Below, one piece after another: positions 18,598 to 25,705 of a DNA stretch of 40,618 nt (position 1 is the first letter of the stretch; each line of letters starts with the position of its first letter). The position numbers and the translations under genes were made by a program. Below the pieces are notes generated by a model that was not told where the DNA came from, did no database searches, and saw only the letters and a list, made by a program, of their open reading frames with translations. The DNA is from Bradyrhizobium hipponense (GTDB lineage Bacteria; Pseudomonadota; Alphaproteobacteria; Rhizobiales; Xanthobacteraceae), in NCBI RefSeq assembly GCF_008123965.1, contig NZ_VSTH01000037.1:1-40618 (forward strand), in the 5' to 3' direction.

Positions 18598-19050
18598 ATG
18601 ACCCTGACCTTCGAAGATTTCCCACCCGGCCGGTTCGGAACGTTCGGCCCGCGGCATGTCACCCGCGACGAGATCCTGGCGTTTGCCGCCGAGTTCGATC
18701 CGCAACCGATGCACCTGGACGAGGAGGCAGCGGCCAAGAGCATGCTGCGCGGCCTGTCCGGATCGGGCTGGCACCTCTGCTCGCTGATGATGCGGATGAT
18801 GGCCGACGGGTTCATCACCCGCGCCGCTTCGCTCGGCTCGCCCGGCGTCGACGAGGTGCGCTGGCTTTCTCCCTTGCGGCCCGGCGACGACCTCACGCTC
18901 GACGTTGACGTCGTGGACGCGCGCACCTCGAACAGCCGTCCCGAGCTCGGCATCGTCAAGTTCAAATGCACTGCGCGCAACGCCAAAGGCGAGGCGCTGT
19001 GCGAGATGACCTCGCCGATCCTGATCGCGCGGCGCGAGGGGGCGGTCTGA
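18598..19050 (+). CDS. MaoC-like dehydratase, first of a pair
   Basis: A 150-residue single-hotdog protein of the MaoC/(R)-enoyl-CoA hydratase group. The hydratase signature region is FAAEFDPQPMHLDEEAA, where Asp and His of the D-x-Q-x-x-H pattern are the probable catalytic pair. GLSGSGWHLCSLMMRMMADGF and DEVRWLSPLRPGDDLTL are typical following elements. The stop overlaps the start of a second, related MaoC gene (TGATG), so the two are probably translated together and may form a heterodimer. The acyl-CoA substrate is unknown. The ATG lacks a strong ribosome-binding site. Confidence 0.9.
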   Translation: MTLTFEDFPPGRFGTFGPRHVTRDEILAFAAEFDPQPMHLDEEAAAKSMLRGLSGSGWHLCSLMMRMMADGFITRAASLGSPGVDEVRWLSPLRPGDDLTLDVDVVDARTSNSRPELGIVKFKCTARNAKGEALCEMTSPILIARREGAV

Positions 19051-19529
19051 TGGGCTTCTTCGAGGAGATCGAGATCGGCCATCGCCGCGAGATCGGCGCC
19101 TACATTTTCACCGCGGACTCCATCAAGACGTTCGCCGCAAAATTCGATCCGCAGCGCTTCCACCTCGACGAGGAGGAAGGCAAGAACTCGCTGTTCGGCG
19201 GGCTCGCAGCCTCGGGCTGGCATGTCGGGTCGGCCTGCATGAGTCTTCTTGTCGCGGACGGCGAGCGTCTGGCGCGAGAAGCCGCTGCGCGCGGTGAGGA
19301 GGTCGCGGTGTGGGGCCCGTCGCCGGGCTTTCGGGACTTGCGCTGGCTGAGGCCGGTGCTCGCCGGCGACACCGTCAGATTCGTCAACGAGGTCGTCGAC
19401 AAGCGCGCCTCCGGTTCGCGTCCCGGCTGGGGCATTTTGACGGCCCGCACCTCCGGCACCAACCAGCGCGGCGAACAAGTCTATTCCATCACCGCCAGCG
19501 CCTTCGTTCCGATGCGAGAGGGCGCGTGA
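19050..19529 (+). CDS. MaoC-like dehydratase, second of a pair
   Basis: A 159-residue hotdog protein clearly paralogous to its neighbour: FAAKFDPQRFHLDEEEG corresponds to FAAEFDPQPMHLDEEAA, GGLAASGWHVGSACMSLLV to GLSGSGWHLCSLMMRMM, and DLRWLRPVLAGDTVRF to EVRWLSPLRPGDDLTL. It keeps the Asp/His pair. Its start at 19050 shares a base with the upstream stop; GGGGGCGG just upstream serves as ribosome-binding site. Tandem MaoC genes of this kind often act as one heteromeric enoyl-CoA hydratase; that is inference here. Confidence 0.9.
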   Translation: MGFFEEIEIGHRREIGAYIFTADSIKTFAAKFDPQRFHLDEEEGKNSLFGGLAASGWHVGSACMSLLVADGERLAREAAARGEEVAVWGPSPGFRDLRWLRPVLAGDTVRFVNEVVDKRASGSRPGWGILTARTSGTNQRGEQVYSITASAFVPMREGA

Positions 19530-19560
19530 TTTAGAATCGATCGAGCCCAGCGTCCTTCTT

Positions 19561-19716
19561 CCCTTCTCCCCTTGTGGGAGAAGGTGGCGCGAAGCGCCGG
19601 ATGAGGGGTTGCTTCCGCGGATTCAGGTGCCAGAGGGTCGCGCGCGGAAACAAACCCCTCACCAACCGAGCTTGTGTCGATCCGTGGCGCTGCCCTCTCC
19701 CACAAGGGGCGAGGGC
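19561..19716. repeat. Composite palindromic intergenic repeat
   Basis: CCCTTCTCCCCTTGTGGGAG with GGCGCGAAGCGCC and GGATGAGGGGT at the left; CCCCTCACC and CCCTCTCCCACAAGGGGCGA at the right. It accounts for much of the 434-base gap 19530-19963; the remainder (19717-19963) holds no recognisable gene and should contain the promoter of the next small gene. Confidence 0.85.
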
Positions 19717-19963
19717 ACAGCAATGCGCATCCGTCCGTGGCGACAAACTTCGATGGCTTCCCTCCCTCCAACGGGTCGAGGCCGAAGAGAAATCGCGGAA
19801 CTGTTGCCCGCGCGCTATGGACGCGTTTCCGGGTGGCTGCCATAAGCCAGCGCGAGATGGGCTACCTGCGCAGCAGTTCGCGGAACCATCGAGTTGCTAA
19901 CCAATTATGAACCTGTTGCTGTCTATTTGAATGAACTGGGCAGAGGACAGGGGGACGAGGACC

Positions 19964-20110
19964 ATGGCAGACCGCGGCGCACTCAAGCTGGTCGGATTTA
20001 TCTTCGCGACCGCCACGCTCGCCGTGATGCTGGTCGCCGGCATGGTGGTGAAGGGCTATGCGGACGGCGGTTACACCCTGGAAGCTTCGACGGTCGACGC
20101 GAGCCGTTAA
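19964..20110 (+). CDS. Small single-pass membrane protein, unknown
   Basis: A 48-residue ORF. After a short basic start (MADRGALK) comes one hydrophobic segment LVGFIFATATLAVMLVAGMV, then KGYADGGYTLEASTVDASR. The start is supported by GGGGGACGAGG about eight bases upstream. No homology is recognised. It ends 39 bases from the stop of a convergent small membrane protein. It is too small to judge by codon usage alone, but G/C third positions fit the neighbours. Confidence 0.65.
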   Translation: MADRGALKLVGFIFATATLAVMLVAGMVVKGYADGGYTLEASTVDASR

Positions 20111-20149
20111 GAGTTCGTTAACTCCTTGAGGCTGGCGTCCGGTCTCCAC

Positions 20150-20287
20150 TCAGCGGCTGTAGACGAACGCCAGCACTGCGATCGCAATCGCCAACAATCC
20201 GACAAAGCGCAGCATGATCGTGCCGAACTGGTTCGGCGCTGGCTGCAACGGAATCGGGTCCGTGTTGTCGGGCCGAATGCTTTGCAT
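20150..20287 (-). CDS. Small single-pass membrane protein, unknown
   Basis: A 45-residue ORF starting at the ATG at 20287, which has the ribosome-binding site GAGGGGAC nine bases upstream. A polar, proline-rich N-terminus (MQSIRPDNTDPIPLQPAP) is followed by one C-terminal membrane segment (LRFVGLLAIAIAVLAFVYSR), the layout of a tail-anchored protein. The earlier in-frame codon at 20335 lacks support. Function unknown; similar short proteins are common in rhizobial genomes. Confidence 0.65.
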   Translation of the reverse strand: MQSIRPDNTDPIPLQPAPNQFGTIMLRFVGLLAIAIAVLAFVYSR

Positions 20288-20412
20288 CTGAAATGTCCCC
20301 TCGGGCCGGTCGCAACATAGACCGGCGCTGGGCATTGGTCGGCGCGGGGGCGCGGAAAGTTCAAAGCGCGGTAGCTGGCTGGGCTACGCGGCGCAGACCG
20401 CATTCGCCGTTA

Positions 20413-20530
20413 TGCCGCGCGAAGGCGGGGCATCCAGTACGCCGCGGCTTCTCGGCTCTCGCCCCGCTGTCTCTGGAATACTGGATCACCCGCTCCAGTG
20501 CGCAATTGCGCACAAGGCGGGTGATGACAC
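20413..20530. repeat. Palindromic repeat, ATCCAGTA/TACTGGAT type
   Basis: CGCGCGAAGGCGGGGCATCC with CCAGTACGCCGCGGCTTCTC faces GGAATACTGGATCACCCGC; inner CAGTA and TACTG are inverted. It fills most of the 306-base gap 20288-20593. No gene is visible in the gap. Confidence 0.7.
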
Positions 20531-20540
20531 CGCCCATAAA

Positions 20541-20575
20541 TCAAAACCGCCGCGCCCCTTGCGGGAACGCGGCGG
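20541..20575 (-). terminator. Intrinsic terminator of the 20594-21013 gene
   Basis: On the minus strand an eight-base perfect stem CCGCCGCG/CGCGGCGG (20547-20554 with 20568-20575) is followed by TTTTGATTT. It begins 18 bases after the stop codon. Confidence 0.85.
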
Positions 20576-20593
20576 CTTGTGAGTGTGATGCGA

Positions 20594-21013
20594 TCAGCTG
20601 TTGCGCAGGCCGTCGGCGGCGCGCTTCCACTGGGCGACGTTGTCGGAGATCATGCGGGTCGACTTCATCGCGGCCTGGCTGAGCTGGGCGTAGCCGGAGA
20701 TCTCACGCTGGACGCGCTGGCCTTCGGCATGGAGCAGGTCGCGCAGGCTCTCGAGCTCGGAGATCAGGTTCTCGATCTCGGCAAGCGAGGTGCCGGCGAC
20801 GCGCTGGATCAGCGAGTTGACGTTGGTGACGGTGGCTTCCGCGCTCGGGTCGAGCGCCGGCTCTGCGCTGCCCGCCGCCGGGCGGCGCAGATAGGCGATG
20901 TCGTTGCGGACAAAATCGCGGATGCCGGCTTCGACCTCGGTCACCGCGGCAAGATTGTTGTCGACGGTTTCGGTCTCAGTTGATTCGATCTTTTCCGGAC
21001 GAATGGCGTTCAT
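20594..21013 (-). CDS. Unknown conserved-type helical protein
   Basis: A 139-residue soluble, mostly helical protein without membrane segments. Acidic N-terminus (MNAIRPEKIESTETETVDNN), then VEAGIRDFVRNDIAYLRRP, a short disordered linker, and a helical C-terminal half with heptad-like spacing (AGTSLAEIENLISELESLRD and GQRVQREISGYAQLSQAAMK). The composition resembles phasin-like or granule-associated helical proteins, but I do not recognise a family and do not assign one. The ATG at 21013 has AGGGGAAC at a good distance. A strong terminator follows, so it is probably well expressed. Confidence 0.78.
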   Translation of the reverse strand: MNAIRPEKIESTETETVDNNLAAVTEVEAGIRDFVRNDIAYLRRPAAGSAEPALDPSAEATVTNVNSLIQRVAGTSLAEIENLISELESLRDLLHAEGQRVQREISGYAQLSQAAMKSTRMISDNVAQWKRAADGLRNS

Positions 21014-21229
21014 CGTTGTTCCCCTGATCGCGTTGAGCGCAGCGCGAGTGTCCCCCGCACGACGACGTCTGTAAGGCTTCTGCATCAGGGCGTCCGATTT
21101 TGACGGCAAATAGGCCAAGATGCGGCAAGGGCGGACCATTCGGGGGCTTTGCCGTGGCGCGAAGTTACAAATGTCTGAATACCGCCGCGGCGGGCACGAG
21201 GTGCACTTACGGCACGGTCGGTTTCGACT

Positions 21230-21367
21230 CCCTCGCCCCGCTTGCGGGGAGAGGGTGGGGTGAGGGGGAGTTTCCGCGGGACGGTGACAGTTGAGTGCGC
21301 GGAGGCTCCCCCCTCACCCGGAATTTGCTCTAGCAAATTCCGGCCTCTCCTCGCAGGCGGGGAGAGG
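21230..21367. repeat. Palindromic repeat, CTCGCCCCGCTTGCGGGGAG type
   Basis: CTCGCCCCGCTTGCGGGGAG and GGGTGGGGTGAGGGGGAG face CTCCCCCCTCACCC and CCTCTCCTCGCAGGCGGGGA. Inside is a separate ten-base hairpin GGAATTTGCT/AGCAAATTCC. It covers the left part of the 362-base gap 21014-21375; the rest of the gap holds nothing recognisable. Confidence 0.82.
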
Positions 21368-21375
21368 CAAAGACC

Positions 21376-22281
21376 TCACCAGCTTTTCTTGAAGCCGGCC
21401 GTCAGGCTCTTGTTGATCGCGCCCTGCGAGGTCTCGCCGACGGAGCCGGAGACGGTGACGTTGTCGAACAGCTTCTGCTCAGCGCCGAACTTGTGCAGCC
21501 ATTTGTCGTCGGTGGTCGACAGCGTCTGGCCGGCGGTGATGCTGGTGCCGGTGTCGGTGAGGGTGACCTTGGCGGACTGGTCGGTCTCGTAGTTACGCAT
21601 GATGTGCCCGCCGACGCCGGGGAGCGCGGTGGTGCCCTGCTGGTTGATGCTGTAGCCGTTCTGGAGCGTCAGCGACGTGTCGTTCGAAAGCGGCACTGAC
21701 TTGATGAGCGAGGCGCCCACCTTGCTCTGCTCGGCGCCGGGATCGACGCGGGCTTCCACCGCGGTTTTATCCCAGATCGAGCCGGCGCCCGGCGCGGTCG
21801 CGGCCGCCCAGGCGCTGCCGGAGGATTGCGGCAGGTTGCCGCCATTGGTGGCCTTCTGCGCCAAAAGCTCGGACATCGTCCGCGGCTCGCTCGCTACCGT
21901 CATGTCGGCACCGATCCGGGCGTCCCAGAACGACGACACCGATTGCTTCACCTTCACCGCCGAGGAGCCGTTCGCGTTGGCGTTCGACGACCAGTTGAGG
22001 CCGTCCTTGGCGGCGGCCTGCGCGCGCTTCTTGGCGGCGGTGATGTCGTTGAGCGTGCCGGCGTCGATCGCGAGCTGGCTCCAATCGAGCTTGTCGACGT
22101 CGATGCCTTTGAGCACGTCGGGGTCGTTGACGTCGGGGGCCTCCGCGGCCTCGGCCTCCTCGTCCGGCACCGCCGCGGCTGGCGGGATGATCTGCGCCGA
22201 TGCCGTCAGCACGGAGGCGAATATGAACGCGGCCACCAGCATTGGCAGCCTGGTCCAGCCCAAACCTGTCGACAATTCCAT
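21376..22281 (-). CDS. Exported protein of unknown function, possible outer-membrane beta protein
   Basis: A 301-residue protein starting at the ATG at 22281. A signal peptide (hydrophobic core PMLVAAFIFASVLTASA, cleavage probably near residues 29-30) is followed by a disordered acidic region rich in Ala, Asp and Glu. The C-terminal half alternates polar and hydrophobic residues (SNDTSLTLQNGYSINQQG, AKVTLTDTGTSITAGQTLST, FDNVTVSGSVGETSQG) and ends in SLTAGFKKSW. The terminal aromatic residue and the strand pattern suggest beta strands that might insert in the outer membrane; this is inference. No family is recognised. The frame extends upstream to 22479 but lacks signal-peptide logic there. 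Confidence 0.75.
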   Translation of the reverse strand: MELSTGLGWTRLPMLVAAFIFASVLTASAQIIPPAAAVPDEEAEAAEAPDVNDPDVLKGIDVDKLDWSQLAIDAGTLNDITAAKKRAQAAAKDGLNWSSNANANGSSAVKVKQSVSSFWDARIGADMTVASEPRTMSELLAQKATNGGNLPQSSGSAWAAATAPGAGSIWDKTAVEARVDPGAEQSKVGASLIKSVPLSNDTSLTLQNGYSINQQGTTALPGVGGHIMRNYETDQSAKVTLTDTGTSITAGQTLSTTDDKWLHKFGAEQKLFDNVTVSGSVGETSQGAINKSLTAGFKKSW

Positions 22282-22512
22282 CGTCCTGCCCGCGAGCCCA
22301 GTTCGCGCGGAGGATGCGGAACTATCGTTGCGAAATTGTGGCGCTGGCCTCATTTCAAACGACCACTCAAAAAGCGAACCAACGGGCCGGGCGAAAGGCG
22401 CGCGCCCGATGACGAGCTTCTCCACGGCGGCATCCGGCGGGGCTGGAGGCCAGGACGCGTCGCAGGGAGCATCAGCCATCGGTCCCGAAACCGGGGCCCG
22501 TTGGTGTCCCCC

Positions 22513-22945
22513 TCAGCCGACGCTGGTCATCTTCGGCAGATGAATGGCGCGGCCAAGTGCCTGCTCGACCAGATCGAAGGTGTCGATCAGCACCCGCATG
22601 TTGACGAGCCTGCCCGCCCTGAACTGGGCGAACTGCGCCACCCGCAGCGAGATCGGCTTGTCGGAATCCAGCGCAGTCAGCGAATAGCGAGGCGGCCGAA
22701 TCCACCCCGAGCATGATGCTTTCACGGTCGAAACGGCGGACCCGGAAATTGTCGGCGAGCTGGCGGATCACGTCGAGCACCGCCGCCTTGCCCTGGCGCG
22801 CGCCGAGGAACGGGAACATGTCGATCGGGCCGTAAAGCGCCCAGTCGACGTCCTCGTCGATCAGGGCCTCGATATCCTCGAAATGCCGGTCGTTGATCGC
22901 GCGGTGCAACGCGCGCGAAAAACGCCAGAGGCTGTGCTCTGTCAT
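22513..22945 (-). pseudogene. SnoaL-like (NTF2-fold) protein, frameshifted
   Basis: Two overlapping frames together make one normal SnoaL-like protein of about 144 residues. The first (from ATG 22945) reads SLWRFSRALHRAINDRHFED, ALIDEDVDWALYGPIDMFPF, then FRVRRFDRESIMLGVDSAAS and then turns to nonsense. The second frame resumes with RYSLTALDSDKPISLRVAQF, LVNMRVLIDTFDLVEQALGR and ends PKMTSVG at 22513. The switch is near 22690, where one extra base (or two missing) explains it. The family fold is a small cone-shaped alpha/beta barrel used by polyketide cyclases, isomerases and many unknown proteins. It could be a true pseudogene or a sequencing error. Confidence 0.75.
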
Positions 22946-23351
22946 TTTGGGGCGTCCTGAAACTGGCTTTGCAAAAAACGAAAAACAACCCCGCGCACCG
23001 TAAGGCGCCGCGGGTCGCTCAATTCATTAGTGTACGAACAAAATACCGGATTCTGGCCAAAACGCAATTCACGTTTTCGCAATGCATAATTGAGCGCGCT
23101 TCGTGAAATTTACCAATAGATGCCCGTCCGGCGTCTCCTGAAACCGGGTCACCCGCCGCAGTGCGCGCCTTGCTGAGAAGACGGCATAACCCCTCACCCC
23201 GGCCTTTGTGATGCCTCTGGTCTGGTTGGTGCCGGGCTGACCGGCCTGTTGCCGAGACCGCACAGGTCCCGGGTTTCGCTTCCTCGCTCGGTTGCCAACC
23301 AACCACCGTTCACCCACACTTCCGCCCTGACTCGACATTTTGGGGGGATCG
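22946..23351. other. Divergent intergenic region with a hairpin and lower GC
   Basis: Apart from the hairpin at 22972-23017, about 23020-23120 is AT-richer than its surroundings (AATTCATTAGTGTACGAAC, AATGCATAATTGAG). TTGCGT and TATTTT on the minus strand with a 16-base spacer are promoter-like for the SnoaL-like gene. The part 23130-23340 shows no gene I can support; two open frames on the minus strand are Arg/Gly-rich and lack ribosome-binding sites. Confidence 0.45.
22972..23017 (-). terminator. Terminator-like hairpin in the leader of the SnoaL-like gene
   Basis: On the minus strand CCCGCGGCGCC, TTAC and GGTGCGCGGGG form a GC-rich stem with one mismatch region, followed by TTGTTTTTCGTTTTTTG. 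It lies 27 bases upstream of the start at 22945, so it either ends an unseen transcript or attenuates this gene. Confidence 0.6.
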
Positions 23352-23693
23352 ATGCCGGCGTTCCGCTTTGAGAAGTTCTTGGCTGCTGCGATCTTCGGGA
23401 TTGCACTGGCCGTCCTACTCCAGCCTCGCGCTGGCTTTGCCTACACGCAGGAGGAGCAGCAGGCCTGCACGCCCGACGCGATGCGGCTGTGCGGCGAGTT
23501 CGTTCCGAACGTCGATGCCATTACCGCCTGCATGATCCAGAAGAAGGCGCAGCTCTCGCCGCAGTGCCGGCCGTTCTTCCGGCAGGGACCGGAGCCAGGC
23601 GAGGTCCGCGCCGGCAAGCCGACCAACATTGCGCCCAAAACCGCCAGGAAGAGCACGAAGGCGGCCAAGAAGAAAAAGCCCAGCGAGGGCTGA
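23352..23693 (+). CDS. Exported small cysteine-containing protein
   Basis: A 113-residue protein with a signal peptide (FEKFLAAAIFGIALAVLL core, likely cleaved after RAGFA). The mature part begins YTQEEQQACTPDAMRLCGEF and continues to ITACMIQKKAQLSPQCRPFF, with four cysteines spaced so that two disulfides are likely in the periplasm. This spacing is reminiscent of cysteine-rich repeat (GLG1-like) motifs, but I would not assign the family firmly. The C-terminus is strongly basic (KTARKSTKAAKKKKPSEG), which could bind nucleic acid or acidic polymers. GGGGGG stands six bases before the ATG. Confidence 0.82.
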   Translation: MPAFRFEKFLAAAIFGIALAVLLQPRAGFAYTQEEQQACTPDAMRLCGEFVPNVDAITACMIQKKAQLSPQCRPFFRQGPEPGEVRAGKPTNIAPKTARKSTKAAKKKKPSEG

Positions 23694-24172
23694 GCGCTTC
23701 CTGGCACGTTCCTGTCGCGAAACTGCGTCATGCCCCGGAGAAAAAGCGCGAAGTGGGTTTTCGGGCTCGAAGTCGCGGGCGTTCACCTTTCCGGTGCGTT
23801 GTTTCGCAGCCGCTTGAATCAAAATGACCGAGGCATCAGCCCCGCGACAGCTACCGGACTCCTTTTGTTCGCCGGCTCGCGCGCATGCTTGTGCCAATTG
23901 CGATCGTCGTCGATAAAAAAGAGCCGCGATACGACTTGCTCGGCAGGGTTGCATTCCGTTTTTCTCGCAGCGCTGGCCAAGAAACGCACGATTGCCAGGT
24001 GCCAAGGGCGCTGCGTGACAGTTTGTGTCTATCGTCGCGCGAAGCAGTGTGACTCAAAAGCCAACACGTCTTGTTATTTCGTGGCTTGGGCGCAACTCCC
24101 GGTAAATTTTTCTTTCGCGAATCAGCGTGGTGATTCATTTTCGCGATCTGGGGTCAATCTGGAGGCCAAGGT
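23694..24172. other. 479-base intergenic region upstream of parA
   Basis: No gene with convincing composition or ribosome-binding site is visible on either strand. The last 120 bases are AT-richer (CAACACGTCTTGTTATTTCG; GGTAAATTTTTCTTTCGCG) and should contain the parA promoter. GGAGGCCAAGGT just before 24173 is its ribosome-binding site. No parS-like palindrome was recognised. Confidence 0.5.
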
Positions 24173-24850
24173 ATGAACGTTATTGTTTTTGCATCGCGTA
24201 AAGGCGGCTCGGGCAAGAGTACCCTGGCTGCACATCTCGCCGCGCAGATCAAGGCGACAAAGCCCATCCTGCTCGTCGATGCAGATCCGCAAGGATCGCT
24301 CACGCTGTGGCACAAGCTGCGTGGCACCAACGAGCCGCCGATCAAGTCGGCGGTGAACTCGGTCAGCGGCATCGTCTCCGCCGCCAAGCGCGACGGATAT
24401 GAATGGGTGTTGATCGACACGCCGCCGAACCTGTCGGCTGTCGTCGACGATGCGATCAGGAACGCGACCATGGTGGTGATTCCGGCGCGTCCCGGCGTGT
24501 TCGATGTCAACGCGGTGCAGGAAACCATTCAGATGTGCCGTGCGGCGCGCAAGCCCTATGCGGTCGTGCTCAACGGTGCGCCGGCCCGCCGCGACGAGTC
24601 CGAAAGCCCGATCGTCACCATTGCCCGCGAGGCGCTGGCAAAGTTCCGCGCTCCCGTATGGGGCGGCCAGATCACTAACCGTTCCGATCTCCTGATGGCG
24701 CTGAGCCATGGCGAAGGCGCGCGGGAATATCAGGCCGAGAGCCGCGCGGCTCATGAAATTGCAAGGCTGTGGGCGGCGATCGAGCGTTCAGTTAAGGCTA
24801 TTCGCGGCACGGCGTCGGCATCCGGCGCAATGCACAAGCAGGCGGCATAA
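24173..24850 (+). CDS. Orphan ParA-family ATPase
   Basis: A 225-residue deviant Walker ATPase of the ParA/MinD superfamily. The P-loop is KGGSGKST (10-17) with signature Lys10 and Lys15. Walker A' VDADPQGSLTLW and the later DTPPNLSAVVDDAI (Walker B region) are intact. These proteins dimerise on ATP and position plasmids, chromosomes or protein clusters. There is no N-terminal HTH, no ParB gene and no parS visible nearby, so a role as an orphan ParA that positions a cellular cargo is more likely than chromosome partitioning; that is inference. A strong terminator follows immediately. Confidence 0.92.
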   Translation: MNVIVFASRKGGSGKSTLAAHLAAQIKATKPILLVDADPQGSLTLWHKLRGTNEPPIKSAVNSVSGIVSAAKRDGYEWVLIDTPPNLSAVVDDAIRNATMVVIPARPGVFDVNAVQETIQMCRAARKPYAVVLNGAPARRDESESPIVTIAREALAKFRAPVWGGQITNRSDLLMALSHGEGAREYQAESRAAHEIARLWAAIERSVKAIRGTASASGAMHKQAA

Positions 24851-24875
24851 TTCATCATTCATTTCCCTGGGACGA

Positions 24876-24906
24876 AAAACGCGCGGATGTCCGCGCGTTT
24901 TGCGTT
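24876..24906 (+). terminator. Intrinsic terminator after parA
   Basis: A twelve-base perfect stem AAAACGCGCGGA (24876-24887) with TCCGCGCGTTTT (24890-24901), a two-base loop and further GCGTTTT. The symmetric A and T tracts make it usable in both directions, so it can also end the minus-strand gene at 24928. Confidence 0.92.
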
Positions 24907-24927
24907 TTCTGGAAGTGAAGATGGAAG

Positions 24928-25074
24928 TTACGCCACCATCAGCATGTAGAACACGATGACCGGCGACAGCGTCAGGATCACCGACCAGATGCCGACAGCC
25001 CAGAGAATGTCCTCGGCGCTAAAGTTCTGCTGTCCGGCGTCGTAATGCGACGCCATATCATTCTGACTATTCAC
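24928..25074 (-). CDS. Small membrane protein, 48 residues
   Basis: Starts at GTG 25074 with GGGGGCG six bases upstream (ATG at 25056 is an alternative). A polar N-terminus ending GQQNFSAEDILWAVG leads into one membrane segment IWSVILTLSPVIVFYMLMVA that runs to the C-terminus. The next gene upstream on the same strand encodes another 48-residue protein with matching features (NF..x..D-x-L, and P-V-x-V-F in the membrane segment), so the two look like diverged duplicates. Function unknown. Confidence 0.68.
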   Translation of the reverse strand: MNSQNDMASHYDAGQQNFSAEDILWAVGIWSVILTLSPVIVFYMLMVA

Positions 25075-25205
25075 AAACGCCCCCGCGATTTCTTCGCTTT
25101 ATGGGCGTGAACGATACGCACGATGCTTTAAGATTCCGGGTCGCAGTGTCGCGCGTATTTGAAAACAGGTGCTACCACGGATTAACCATCCGTGAGCAGG
25201 CCGTG

Positions 25206-25352
25206 TCAGGCCAGCCAGACGCGAAACACCAGCACCGGGATCAGGCCGAGCAACACGGCCCAGAACCCGAACGACGACACCACCAGAATTCCCTGCAAGA
25301 GATCGGCGGGCGCGAAATTTTCCGCGGCCGTCGGCCGGATACGATGTCCCAT
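25206..25352 (-). CDS. Small membrane protein, 48 residues
   Basis: ATG at 25352 preceded by the strong ribosome-binding site GAGGGGGAAATC. A basic N-terminus MGHRIRPTAAENFAPADLLQ is followed by a membrane segment (GILVVSSFGFWAVLLGLIPV, then LVFRVWLA) at the C-terminus. It precedes the similar 48-residue gene by 131 bases on the same strand. The second protein keeps NF, Asp-x-Leu and Pro-Val-x-Val-Phe at equivalent places. Function unknown; tail-anchored or bitopic small proteins of this size often modulate larger membrane complexes, but nothing here shows which. Confidence 0.7.
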   Translation of the reverse strand: MGHRIRPTAAENFAPADLLQGILVVSSFGFWAVLLGLIPVLVFRVWLA

Positions 25353-25469
25353 GATTTCCCCCTCTGAAAGACATTGGAGGAAACGATAGGCACCCTCGCG
25401 TAAACGAGACGTGGATGCACCATGCGGCGCCTGCGAAGGCCGTTCGCGCGCGGTTAACCACGCCGGCTT

Positions 25470-25670
25470 TCCCTCCCCCCTTGTGGGGAGGGTGGCATAG
25501 GCGGCCTTCGGCCGCCGTCCTTAGAACGCCGATGCTTCGCATCGGCTATGGCGTAGCGGCGAGACGGGTGAGGGGTCTGTCTCCGCGGGTGACTCTCTCA
25601 CTATCGAGTTCGCGGACAGATACCCCTCATCCGGCGCTTCGCGCCACCTTCTCCCACAAGGGGAGAAGGT
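25470..25670. repeat. Composite palindromic intergenic repeat, longest copy
   Basis: CCCTCCCCCCTTGTGGGGAG with GGTGGCATAGGCGGCC at the left; CCCCTCATCCGGCGCTTCG and CCCACAAGGGGAGAAGG at the right. This copy has an extra insert (GGCCTTCGGCCGCCGTCC and GATGCTTCGCATC hairpins) in its left arm. It accounts for most of the gap 25353-25705. Confidence 0.86.
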
Positions 25671-25705
25671 GACGGCAGCGTGCACGCGGCGAGATTGCGC
25701 CTCAG

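Noticed and set aside
23069..23338. Minus-strand frame of 89 residues between the SnoaL-like and cysteine-protein genes
   Set aside because: Arg/Gly-rich with no ribosome-binding site; its last third looks slightly more protein-like and a terminator follows, so it merits a homology search, but I cannot support it.
23730..24176. Plus-strand frame of 148 residues before parA
   Set aside because: No family or start signal; Cys/Arg-rich composition suggests chance.
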